A DNA stretch of 64,000 nucleotides from Skeletonema tropicum (Eukaryota > Bacillariophyta > Thalassiosirophyceae > Thalassiosirales > Thalassiosiraceae). A model generated the notes under the pieces. The model was not told the DNA's origin. It did not search any database and saw only the letters and a list, made by a program, of their open reading frames with translations. The translations under genes were made by a program, and so were the position numbers. Below are positions 1-9,998 of the stretch, piece after piece (the stretch's first letter is position 1; the number at the start of each line of letters is the position of its first letter). Location of the stretch: NCBI GenBank assembly GCA_037178625.1, contig CM074141.1:1922001-1986000 (forward strand). Reading direction: 5' to 3'.

Positions 1-26
1 TGCTTGGTTTCATTTTGATTCCGTAA

Positions 27-466
27 AAGTCCGACCTTATCGAGCAAACAAATCAGGCAAAAGAACTGCTGAAGAAAGACGCCAAAAGTGGTGTGGCGCT
101 GTCAACGAAACTGCAAGATTTACGGGACACAAGAACTCAGTACAGATCATTTTCTAAGAAGGAATTCTGCAAGGAAATGCATGAGAGGCAACGACAACTA
201 GAAAGCCATTTTGACAAGGGTTCCGCAACAAGGAAGGAAGAGAGATGCACGATAGCCATGTTAATGAACCGAGGAGATTGTGCATAAACGATGTAGAGAT
301 AAACCTGCTAAGTGAAGAAATGGACAGCATGTGGACGCCCACGCAAGAAGAATGGGAGGAGAAGATTAACAAGCTCGCTGCAACTATTAAGCTAAAAACA
401 ATCAATTTCAGCCATGTATTTAATAAAAGAAAGAGACACTCCAATGGTCTAGTTAGTTTACTGTAA
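27..466 (+). pseudogene. Decayed coiled-coil-like ORF fragment, two frames
   Basis: I do not recognise this sequence. An open frame runs from about base 27 to 287, with its only start-like codon a GTG at 93. A second frame continues from 245 to 466. Both halves are rich in Lys, Glu, Gln and Arg with a helical, coiled-coil-like look, for example KLQDLRDTRTQYRSF in the first half and EEWEEKINKLAATIK in the second. The change of frame near 245-290 suggests one former gene broken by an indel, or two exons with a junction I could not place. No catalytic motif is visible. It may be a transposon-derived remnant, but that is only inference from the accessory setting. Confidence 0.3.
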
Positions 467-880
467 TTCATTCATCAATTTCTGCTGTTGCAATTCTTTT
501 ACTGCTATTTTCAATCCTGCAACTTTGTTAAAAAAGGCTTCATCCAGTTGATCATTAAAAGCAGCAAGCACTTTCTATGCATGAGATTCCGCTTCTTGAA
601 GTGTCATGCAGTATCTTCACTGGTCAAATTCTCCCATCTATCACAGCCAACGCAGTAGTAGCGGCTGACGATTTCTCTTGTTCAGTTGCAAATGTTTCAT
701 CCAGAAGGCGTGCCTCATCAGTTGCAATGATCTCTTTACGTCTCGATCTCTTGATGTTTGCTACGATAGTGTATTCTCTGCCGCTCTCAATTAACCTTCT
801 GTGTCTTCGAGGCCGGCTTTCATTTCCACAACTTCAACGAGCGCACAATCCGCAGATGCTGTTTTTTTTTGCTTTTACTC
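458..880 (-). pseudogene. Decayed ORF fragments, minus strand
   Basis: Two open stretches on the minus strand look protein-like rather than random. Bases 624-786 encode a piece containing EYTIVANIKRSRRKEI, and 458-578 encode a piece containing FNDQLDEAFFNKVAGLK. They lie in different frames, are separated by stops, and have no convincing splice sites, so I read them as remnants of one broken gene facing the fragment at 27-466. The short plus-strand ORFs in the same place look like shadows. The family is unknown and confidence is low. Confidence 0.2.
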
Positions 881-1267
881 CTATCTCGCTCGGTTTATTG
901 TCAAGAAAAGAAAAGTGGCTATCTCCACCAAAGAAGGACGCCGCCATTTTATCGTGCATAATGATAATTGTGGCGGAAACAAACATAATAGCAGTTAGAT
1001 GATGCGGCGGCCACCATGATGTTGTGTCTACACTGCTGTGGGGCCGACGAAATCGCCAATTTGAAAACTCAACGCACGATAAAGAAGCGCCCACAAATCG
1101 CCGTCCCGACGCAGCAGGGCAGCCAGTTACCTTCCCAATACTCAAGAGGACCGCAGAACGTTTCAATTATCCATGGCTATCGTCTAACTAGATATCATTA
1201 TCAATTATCATCGATATGATAGGCGGGTGGTTTGGTGTTTGGGTATTGTATTGTAGTGGGAAATAAT

Positions 1268-1389
1268 ATCACAACCCGCGTTGTGATTTTTTGTGATATC
1301 ACAACGCGGGTTGTGATATCACAACGCGGGTTGTGATTTATCACAAAACGGGCGGTTTCGTTGTGATATATCACAACACGTGTTGTGAT
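1268..1389. repeat. Cluster of 20-base perfect palindromes
   Basis: Four perfect inverted repeats of the form ATCACAAC-NNNN-GTTGTGAT lie at 1268-1287, 1298-1317, 1318-1337 and 1370-1389. Centres are CCGC or GCGG, plus ACGT in the last. A degenerate version with a longer centre (TCACAA...TTGTGAT) lies between about 1341 and 1368. The second and third abut with a period of exactly 20. The four-base core varies while both arms are kept, which points to binding by a dimeric protein or to a strand-exchange or hairpin function rather than simple slippage. No adjacent gene explains them. Confidence 0.75.
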
Positions 1390-2158
1390 TTCTCAACGCG
1401 CGGGCGATTTGTCGCCCTCTGAAAAAGGGGGCAAAAAGGGAATAAAAGGGGGCTGGGCGCCCCCGATCCATAATCCTCCTGTCGAATCGCATGTTGTGGG
1501 TGAAATGGCGGGAAATCCTTAAAGGGGGCAATCCTTAATTATTGCGGGAAGGAATTTTTGTTAGGGTTATATAGTCTTTGTTACATTTTGTTACCCCAAA
1601 AGTTCGAATCGTCACACAAATGTTACAGCGATTCTTTTGGCTCCTATCGTTTGGTTTGATCGAATAAGTAGTAATGCTGCCCGCATAATTAAGCTATGAT
1701 AAGGCTCTCTAGGCAATGCTAGAAAAAAGGATTTTATTACATATCTCAATTTAGTGAGTAGTGAGAAGAATCTGCCGCTGACCCCATCGCATGCCTCTCG
1801 CAGGCATGGGATCAGCGTTAGAAAATCAAGATACCTGTGACTTCCTGAGGTTGCCGCTCATTGTTCAGCCTCAGCTACGTGCATGCGCCTAGAGTACTGC
1901 TTTATCTCTCCTCTTTTACTCGCACACGGTGCACCCTAGTATTGGAGAACTATTGTAGACCCTGCTGTAGCATTAGCCTGACCCGATCACTACTTCTAAA
2001 TGGAATCCCCCGCAGGTTTGGCCTGATCATTTTGTTCTGTGACTCAACTTCACGTGGTTATTTACGGAAACTCAAACTCAACGCGTCATCGTGATTCTTT
2101 TATGTGCTCTGTCCGTCATCTATCAGTCATCATATCTGTTTGGGCTATCAATTTTTGT
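1390..2158. other. No gene recognised
   Basis: This stretch has only short open frames without protein-like composition. It begins with a G-run-rich segment (about 1420-1530) and holds no repeat, transfer RNA or splice-linked ORF that I could support. Confidence 0.5.
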
Positions 2159-2511
2159 AGTACAGATGCGAGTACAGTACAGGCGTTGAGTACAGATTAC
2201 TGGTCATTAATTTAGTGTTACACATACAAAATCACCGAAGAAAAAGACATTGCAAAAAGAGTCACAAGAAAAGACAAGTCGGAGCAGTTCCCAAAAAGAC
2301 AAGTCGGAGCAGTTCCCAAAAAGACAAGTCGGAGAGAGATGATTTGAAAAAGAAGATGAAGGAGGTTGTTAGCTTGCTGAACTTCAGAGTGATTAGAAAA
2401 TGCAGAGAAGCATGAAAATTAAACTCACCATATATGAATGAACTGTGCAAATCCTATACAAATGGACATATCCTGTACAAACTCAATCATTCGGCAAAAA
2501 AGCAACACACT

Positions 2512-3836
2512 TCACTTCTTCCCCCTCGCAGGAGCTCCTCTAGGACGAAGAGTCAAGATAGCTCTCTTTCCTTGCATCCTCTTACCCAAACCTTTCTTTC
2601 CAGCAAAGGAACGGTACTCTTGTGGGATCCTTGGGAAAGAAATATCTTGATACTGTGGCGGGTCATGCTTGTTCTTGCGATGATATTCAACCCTCTTCAA
2701 GATTTTTGACTGCTCTCCCAGAATAAGGTTGATGAACACTGATAACTTTGGGTGAGGATGCTCAAGCGTACCAATCTTGCCATTGTAGCTTTCAATATAA
2801 GCGCTTGCTCGGAATCTTGGCATGAAAGTGTTGCCTTGGCTCGTCCTCAATCTTCATACTGGTGAATGCTGCCCAGTTCCAAGTGGGAAGAATATCAAGC
2901 CAAAAGCCTTGAATGTAGAAGAAGAAGTCGGCAATCATTGTCTTCCCGTGAGGTGAACTCCTCCATTCCTCGACCTCCTTATCAGCTTGAGGGGTATCAA
3001 TCAAGTAAGAGATGAAGAACCACCCTTTTCCATCAATATCGCTCACGTCTTCGGCGGGGAGGACAGTAACAAGATCAAGCATGCCAGGGGCCATAATATT
3101 CCCCACATACTTGTCAGGAAATCCAAGATTCTTCAGCTTCCTTCGCATTGCTTGCTGTTTTTGATGTGAAAGAAAGAGTCAAAAAATAACAGCATGAGGC
3201 AAAAATGCTTCTCTTGTCATATCGATTGAAATATATAGCAAAAGGATGGGCTTACCTTGAAGTGAAAGAAACAACCAATTTGATGAGCGCGAGGCCAATG
3301 CTTCTTGGTCACGTTGATGAAATTCCTCTCAAAATCAATACCAATAGCGAAGCGATTTGCACCATAGCACGGAAATCCTCCTCCTTGTTCACAGCATCTT
3401 GCCACTGGTTGATGGCAGCTCTTTCGGGGGGAGACGACTTCTTCCTCTTCCTGGCATTTTCCAGCATGAAGGTTTTACGTGCCACTTGCCATTCCTCCAA
3501 GGGTGGAGGAGGGCCAAAATTCACTGAGAGAGCGGCGGCAGAAGGATGCTCCTCATTAGGATAAGAAAATTGGCCATGATAGGAGCGGCTGTAGGGTGTC
3601 GTGTGATGAGACGGAGGAGGATGGTAATGAGGAGGAGGCGGAGCATGATGAGCACGGGCGTAATTGGGTGGATGGGCGTAATTGGGTGTATACCATCCAT
3701 TGGGGGTGCGGTGGCCCAACGGGTTATGAATGTCGTAGGGATTCCGTTTGGACATGATCTGCCAAAAGAACATGAAAAACAACGAGAGCGAGTTAGTTTA
3801 GACGAATAAAACAACTGATGCGAAACCAAACATACT
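2512..3836 (-). pseudogene. MULE transposase relic with Pro/His/Tyr-rich N-terminus
   Basis: The recognisable core is IDFERNFINVTKKHWPRA followed by IGCFFHFK and, after an intron, QAMRRKLKNLGF. This is the second catalytic Asp (DFE) and the C-x-x-H/F-F motif of the MULE transposase domain (PF10551-like). The intron at 3155-3255 has a clean GTAAGC donor and CAG acceptor and joins in phase. The region that should carry the final Glu, after IEDEPR near 2830, is split over two frames, which indicates an indel. Upstream, an exon at 3309-3758 (start MSKRNPYD) encodes a Pro/His/Tyr-rich segment not usual for MULEs and sits in a different frame from the DFE motif. A GGTGAG donor near 3837 and a CAG acceptor near 3758 suggest an intron before it. 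The first catalytic Asp domain is not seen. Probably inactive. Confidence 0.55.
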
Positions 3837-3851
3837 CACCCTGGCTACTAA

Positions 3852-3925
3852 AATTTGAAGGCAACGATGGGAGATCAACAATGGGTACTGAATTTGAAGG
3901 CAACGATGGGAGATCAACAATGAAA
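3852..3925. repeat. 39-base direct repeat, two copies
   Basis: AATTTGAAGGCAACGATGGG begins at 3852 and again at 3891, with a period of 39 bases and identical sequence through the shared GATCAACAATG. It lies in the 5' part of the transposase relic and duplicates a short Leu/Ile/Ser-rich stretch if translated on the minus strand. Confidence 0.8.
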
Positions 3926-4684
3926 ATGGATGAAAATCACTTTTGCTTTGTGCTGTTGCATTTTTTATGAGCTCGTCCGCCGCTGATTTCGGCCTGATCT
4001 TCTTGTTCAAGACCAGTATGAATCTACAGAGGAATCAGTGGCCTTCACACCAAAACAACAAACCCCGGCATAGCAACGAAAAATGGAAAACGGCGAGGAG
4101 GATTTCATATTCAATAAACGGTCGTTTTTTATCTAGGAGTTACTTAGGTTTTGGCCATGATCTGCACTTTTGTTCTCAGAATTTAGGGGTTGTGACGATT
4201 GTTTTTTGCGGGACGAAGGCCTCAATTTGGCGCGAAGAATTCCCACCCTGGCCGCAGTATTCAAACTCATCCTTTCGCGTGATGTAAGCGTTGGGAACGG
4301 TTAAGGACAGAATAACGAGAAACCATGATTCAAACGCCTGTACTGTACTCCATCTGTACTCTTTTTAGAATATCCCTCTGTTTGTACTACTTGCAGTTCA
4401 GTTACACACGATAGACGATTTTATTTATTAGGAGTACAATACACGATACAAGCAATACTATTTCCTTCACGCACGTTGCGTTGTTCGTTGTTCAATACTC
4501 ACTCATTCAACAACAACCAAGGAGCATTGATACATATGCAATTTGATGAGGGCAGGTGTGTATTGAAATCATTACAGTAAATGCATTTCAATTTTTGGGC
4601 GATTATTGTTCACTATCATCTATGCAATTATTCATCTCTAATGAATGACACCAACATGAAGCAAGACGAGTGAATAATCCAGAT

Positions 4685-6168
4685 CTAGTCACCGTCGTTT
4701 TCGTCTTCTGGCTCGATCTGCTCTTCATCTTTGCTCTCCTCTTGCGTCGCAGATTCAGTAGCAATATTGGCTGAAGTCATCCCAGTAGAATTGATCGATG
4801 GCGGTGGAAGGCCCTGCAAGTGTAGTTGAAACTGCCGTAAAGTTGTTGCGGACAATGCCTGTGGAAGGCGCGGATCCAACTGTTGCTGCAGCCGAAACGG
4901 CAACTGATTAGAAGTGTTACCCGGAGTTGACGCCAGCAACTGATTTTGCTGCAGCATCATACTGCGTTGTTGTTGATTCGTTTGCTGGCACTGGGGAGCG
5001 TTGGATATCACTACCCCTACGCTTGGATTTGGTTGGCGTTGTAAATGGCTCAGCACGTTGCTGAGCAAATGTGCATTTGACGGTGGAAGATTCGATTGCT
5101 GCTGCAGATTCAATAAGAGATTAGCAGCTGACTGAGGTTGATGCCCCCTCAATAATGGGGCAGATGTGGAGATTGAAATAGGAAGTGACGCAGATGGGTG
5201 CACATTCTGCTGATTCAAGAGATGATGTAGAAGCTGTTGCTGCAGTGCCTGATTCAGCAGATGATGTTGAGTCGCAGTTTGTGGCTGCAGTAACTGCCCC
5301 AAAGAATTATTCGGGGGAGCCAAAATGGACTGAAGCTGAAGAAGTTGTTGTTGTTGTTGTTGTTGCTGCTGCTGCTGCTGCTGCAGCGTCTGGAGAAGTA
5401 GCTGGATCAATCCATTCTGATTCACGCTTTCATTGATGGAAGTCTTGTCTGCAGATGTTGGGAGGGTGGCAACTGCGCTAGTGCTAGATTGATGCAATTG
5501 CTGTAGAAGATGAAGTTGCTGCTGTAGATTGGAGTTTCCAGTTCCAGGCATACGAAGCAAATCAGTTGCGGATTGCGTGTTATTCCATGTGCCTACTGCC
5601 CCTCCATGTCGGGCAGCAAGGTCATGATTTGTCACGGAAGTGGAATTATTTTGATTCAACACCTGATTCGTTGTCTCGTCTTGTTCAAGATGAACAGATC
5701 GATCAACGCTCTGTTGCCGAGATATTCGACGGGAACGCCGAAGTTCTTCTCTCCTCCGTTTCGATTCATCCTTACCTCTAACGGCATACGCTATCGCTTG
5801 CACTACCCTATCGGCTGCTTCTCTGTTCGACAGCTTCTTCCATTGACCAGTTTCAGAACACCTTTTGAGAAATCTACCGGGGGGATCCTTCGAATAGACG
5901 GCTTCAACGATGGCCTTGGAGATGTCAATCTTTTGCTTCTTCGTGCCAGACATGTTGTAGACATCCTTTGTGTAAAAACAGTGGAATGTGATTATAACTC
6001 AGCTATCATTTCATACGTTCGGCAATTGGGCGAAAGAAAAATATTGGGACTATACAAAAAATATCCTACCTTCTGCTTGTCAATCATCTTCCGAAATTGC
6101 TTATTGCCGGGGTGTTGGCTGTACCAAGCTCCACGGCCTGAAAGAACATCGCTATCAGTTGGCTTCAT
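4685..6168 (-). CDS. DUF6824-domain regulator, full-length copy (glutamine-rich)
   Basis: A two-exon gene: exon 1 at 6070-6168 (33 codons), intron 5966-6069 (GTAGGA donor, AAAG acceptor), exon 2 at 4685-5965, giving about 459 residues. Exon 1 supplies SDVLSGRGAWY and HPGNKQFRKMI. Exon 2 continues with DISKAIVEAV, PPGRFLKRC and the W-K-x-L-x-x-x-E-A segment. Together this is the DUF6824 domain, a family frequent in diatom nuclear proteins and usually treated as putative regulators or DNA-binding proteins; the biochemical role is not established. After the domain comes a basic Arg/Lys patch, then a long Gln/Leu/Ser/Asn-rich tail with a polyglutamine run encoded near 5342-5385, as in activation domains. 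The tail ends in an acidic stretch. Compared with copies 2 and 3 it has Ser for Asn before QHPGN and one extra codon after the splice. Confidence 0.8.
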
Positions 6169-6877
6169 TATTATTTTTGAGCGATGGATAATTCACTTTC
6201 ACTTTCGATTTTGGACCTGGCTGCAGAATCTAACTGATCTGTGATTACTCGAAGAAGTATCAGGGAGTGAAACTGTGAAGTTTACTAATGCTGACACCTA
6301 CTCTATATAGACACCTACTTTACATGGATAAGAAGTACAACCGAAGAGACAATGTAGGAGTACAACGAAGAGAAATTAGGCTCGATTCAGTAGTTCAATG
6401 CAAAATTAACGCAAGCGTATGTAAAAGAAGTCCCGCAGGTCAAGGGTAAATAAACCGCAGGTTCGTTAGAAGTACAACTACGTACGGCCGGAAGGACAGG
6501 TTCATTGTTTCCTAAAAAATGGTTGGGATATCACGGACCCTGCGGGGTGGCGTATGTACGTAGGAATAGTATGTAGCTCCATCCGGCACTTGAGAAGGTC
6601 AGAAGAGCCCCCAAATGTGTTTTTGGCCACCACCAAAAAGTTCCACCACCGCGACAATCCGCAACGCCATGGCACCATTTCCGCCATAAAAGTGCCATAA
6701 CATAAAAAATCGCACCTCCTCCATTACATCCACAGTAGGTTGGGTATGGTAGTCCATGAATAGCTTAGAACACAAGGAATCCAAATCCGAGCCTACCCAA
6801 CTTAGTTATTAAAGAGCAGAGACGCAAATCAAAATGCCGCTATAGCAGCGCAAATTACCATCATCGTCCAATTCCAC
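6169..6877. promoter_or_regulatory. Upstream region of DUF6824 copy 1 (repeated upstream of copies 2 and 3)
   Basis: This 0.7-kb non-coding stretch lies upstream of copy 1 and downstream of copy 2, and recurs at 7705-8413 and 9241-9949. It contains repeated GTACAAC/GTACAACGAAGAG motifs and no protein-like ORF. Since each copy retains it, each could keep the parent promoter, which is inference. No core promoter element is identified with confidence. Confidence 0.35.
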
Positions 6878-7704
6878 TCAATATGAATGGTACAATCGGC
6901 CTCTCTCCGTCAACCCTTGCCACCGCCGCTGCAGCAGTAGCTGGATCAATCCATTCTGATTCACGCTTTCATTGATGGAAGTCTTGTCTGCAGATGTTGG
7001 GAGGGTGGCAACTGCGCTAGTGCTAGATTGATGCAATTGCTGTAGAAGATGAAGTTGCTGCTGTAGATTGGAGTTTCCAGTTCCAGGCATACGAAGCAAA
7101 TCAGTTGCGGATTGCGTGTTATTCCATGTGCCTACTGCCCCTCCATGTCGGGCAGCAAGGTCATGATTTGTCACGGAAGTGGAATTATTTTGATTCAACA
7201 CCTGATTCGTTGTCTCGTCTTGTTCAAGATGAACAGATCGATCAACGCTCTGTTGCCGAGATATTCGACGGGAACGCCGAAGTTCTTCTCTCCTCCGTTT
7301 CGATTCATCCTTACCTCTAACGGCATACGCTATCGCTTGCACTACCCTATCGGCTGCTTCTCTGTTCGACAGCTTCTTCCATTGACCAGTTTCAGAACAC
7401 CTTTTGAGAAATCTACCGGGGGGATCCTTCGAATAGACGGCTTCAACGATGGCCTTGGAGATGTCAATCTTTTGCTTCTTCGTGCCAGACATGTAGACAT
7501 CCTTTGTGTAAAAACAGTGGAATGTGATTATAACTCAGCTATCATTTCATACGTTCGGCAATTGGGCGAAAGAAAAATATTGGGACTATACAAAAAATAT
7601 CCTACCTTCTGCTTGTCAATCATCTTCCGAAATTGCTTATTGCCGGGGTGTTGGTTGTACCAAGCTCCACGGCCTGAAAGAACATCGCTATCAGTTGGCT
7701 TCAT
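6878..7704 (-). CDS. DUF6824-domain protein, truncated copy 2
   Basis: Exon 1 is 7606-7704, the intron matches copy 1, and exon 2 is 6878-7501, predicting about 240 residues. The DUF6824 domain and basic patch are complete. The glutamine-rich tail stops at the duplication junction and is replaced by a short new end, RRWQGLTERGRLYHSY, read from what was upstream DNA of copy 1. The predicted product is therefore a domain-only form lacking the putative activation tail. Such a form could compete with the full-length protein if expressed, which is inference. It could equally be a non-functional by-product of recent duplication. Confidence 0.6.
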
Positions 7705-8413
7705 TATTATTTTTGAGCGATGGATAATTCACTTTCACTTTCGATTTTGGACCTGGCTGCAGAATCTAACTGATCTGTGATTACTCGAAGAAGTATCAGG
7801 GAGTGAAACTGTGAAGTTTACTAATGCTGACACCTACTCTATATAGACACCTACTTTACATGGATAAGAAGTACAACCGAAGAGACAATGTAGGAGTACA
7901 ACGAAGAGAAATTAGGCTCGATTCAGTAGTTCAATGCAAAATTAACGCAAGCGTATGTAAAAGAAGTCCCGCAGGTCAAGGGTAAATAAACCGCAGGTTC
8001 GTTAGAAGTACAACTACGTACGGCCGGAAGGACAGGTTCATTGTTTCCTAAAAAATGGTTGGGATATCACGGACCCTGCGGGGTGGCGTATGTACGTAGG
8101 AATAGTATGTAGCTCCATCCGGCACTTGAGAAGGTCAGAAGAGCCCCCAAATGTGTTTTTGGCCACCACCAAAAAGTTCCACCACCGCGACAATCCGCAA
8201 CGCCATGGCACCATTTCCGCCATAAAAGTGCCATAACATAAAAAATCGCACCTCCTCCATTACATCCACAGTAGGTTGGGTATGGTAGTCCATGAATAGC
8301 TTAGAACACAAGGAATCCAAATCCGAGCCTACCCAACTTAGTTATTAAAGAGCAGAGACGCAAATCAAAATGCCGCTATAGCAGCGCAAATTACCATCAT
8401 CGTCCAATTCCAC

Positions 8414-9240
8414 TCAATATGAATGGTACAATCGGCCTCTCTCCGTCAACCCTTGCCACCGCCGCTGCAGCAGTAGCTGGATCAATCCATTCTGATTCAC
8501 GCTTTCATTGATGGAAGTCTTGTCTGCAGATGTTGGGAGGGTGGCAACTGCGCTAGTGCTAGATTGATGCAATTGCTGTAGAAGATGAAGTTGCTGCTGT
8601 AGATTGGAGTTTCCAGTTCCAGGCATACGAAGCAAATCAGTTGCGGATTGCGTGTTATTCCATGTGCCTACTGCCCCTCCATGTCGGGCAGCAAGGTCAT
8701 GATTTGTCACGGAAGTGGAATTATTTTGATTCAACACCTGATTCGTTGTCTCGTCTTGTTCAAGATGAACAGATCGATCAACGCTCTGTTGCCGAGATAT
8801 TCGACGGGAACGCCGAAGTTCTTCTCTCCTCCGTTTCGATTCATCCTTACCTCTAACGGCATACGCTATCGCTTGCACTACCCTATCGGCTGCTTCTCTG
8901 TTCGACAGCTTCTTCCATTGACCAGTTTCAGAACACCTTTTGAGAAATCTACCGGGGGGATCCTTCGAATAGACGGCTTCAACGATGGCCTTGGAGATGT
9001 CAATCTTTTGCTTCTTCGTGCCAGACATGTAGACATCCTTTGTGTAAAAACAGTGGAATGTGATTATAACTCAGCTATCATTTCATACGTTCGGCAATTG
9101 GGCGAAAGAAAAATATTGGGACTATACAAAAAATATCCTACCTTCTGCTTGTCAATCATCTTCCGAAATTGCTTATTGCCGGGGTGTTGGTTGTACCAAG
9201 CTCCACGGCCTGAAAGAACATCGCTATCAGTTGGCTTCAT
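8414..9240 (-). CDS. DUF6824-domain protein, truncated copy 3
   Basis: This gene matches copy 2 throughout: exon 1 at 9142-9240, exon 2 at 8414-9037, about 240 residues, with the same chimeric C-terminus created by the junction with the next copy. Like copy 2 it lacks the codon for the Asn after DVY and has Asn before QHPGN. Identity with copy 2 implies a very recent event, active conversion, or an assembly artefact. Its 5' flank at 9241-9998 is the last part of the repeated unit before unique sequence resumes. Confidence 0.6.
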
Positions 9241-9998
9241 TATTATTTTTGAGCGATGGATAATTCACTTTCACTTTCGATTTTGGACCTGGCTGCAGAA
9301 TCTAACTGATCTGTGATTACTCGAAGAAGTATCAGGGAGTGAAACTGTGAAGTTTACTAATGCTGACACCTACTCTATATAGACACCTACTTTACATGGA
9401 TAAGAAGTACAACCGAAGAGACAATGTAGGAGTACAACGAAGAGAAATTAGGCTCGATTCAGTAGTTCAATGCAAAATTAACGCAAGCGTATGTAAAAGA
9501 AGTCCCGCAGGTCAAGGGTAAATAAACCGCAGGTTCGTTAGAAGTACAACTACGTACGGCCGGAAGGACAGGTTCATTGTTTCCTAAAAAATGGTTGGGA
9601 TATCACGGACCCTGCGGGGTGGCGTATGTACGTAGGAATAGTATGTAGCTCCATCCGGCACTTGAGAAGGTCAGAAGAGCCCCCAAATGTGTTTTTGGCC
9701 ACCACCAAAAAGTTCCACCACCGCGACAATCCGCAACGCCATGGCACCATTTCCGCCATAAAAGTGCCATAACATAAAAAATCGCACCTCCTCCATTACA
9801 TCCACAGTAGGTTGGGTATGGTAGTCCATGAATAGCTTAGAACACAAGGAATCCAAATCCGAGCCTACCCAACTTAGTTATTAAAGAGCAGAGACGCAAA
9901 TCAAAATGCCGCTATAGCAGCGCAAATTACCATCATCGTCCAATTCCACTCAATATGAATGGTACAATCGGCCTCTCTCCGTCAACCCTTGCCACCGC

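Larger units (their letters stand above)
2159..4360. mobile_element. Putative Mutator-like element remnant
   Basis: A roughly 28-base inverted repeat brackets the block. AGTACAGATG followed by GAGTACAGTACAGGCGTT occurs at 2159-2187 and, inverted with a one-base gap, at 4333-4360. Between them lies a minus-strand gene with a MULE transposase signature. Mutator elements usually have long TIRs and 8-11 base target duplications. Here the repeat is short and I see no clear target duplication, so the borders are provisional and the repeats could belong to a different insertion. Confidence 0.45.
5397..9998. repeat. Tandem triplication, unit about 1.54 kb
   Basis: Three head-to-tail copies occupy 5397-6935 (1,539 bases), 6936-8471 (1,536) and 8472-9998 (1,527, cut at its end). 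Each carries the 5' half of the DUF6824 gene with its first exon, intron and upstream region. Copies 2 and 3 look identical across the stretches I compared. Copy 1 differs by a three-base insertion at about 5955 and one substitution near 6115. The junctions fall inside the glutamine-repeat region of exon 2, at GCAGCAGTAGCTGG versus GAGAAGTAGCTGG, so slippage or unequal exchange at the CAG repeats is a plausible origin. Assembly duplication is the alternative. Confidence 0.9.

Noticed and set aside
1268..1389. CRISPR-like array
   Set aside because: The spacing is irregular, there are no unique spacers of constant length, and the context is eukaryotic; these are palindromes.
1600..1625. tRNA-like GTTCGAATC motif
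   Set aside because: No T-stem or acceptor stem could be formed around it.
5573..6244. Plus-strand ORF of 223 codons (and its copies in the other two units)
   Set aside because: Shadow of the DUF6824 exons on the opposite strand; it spans exon, intron and upstream DNA.
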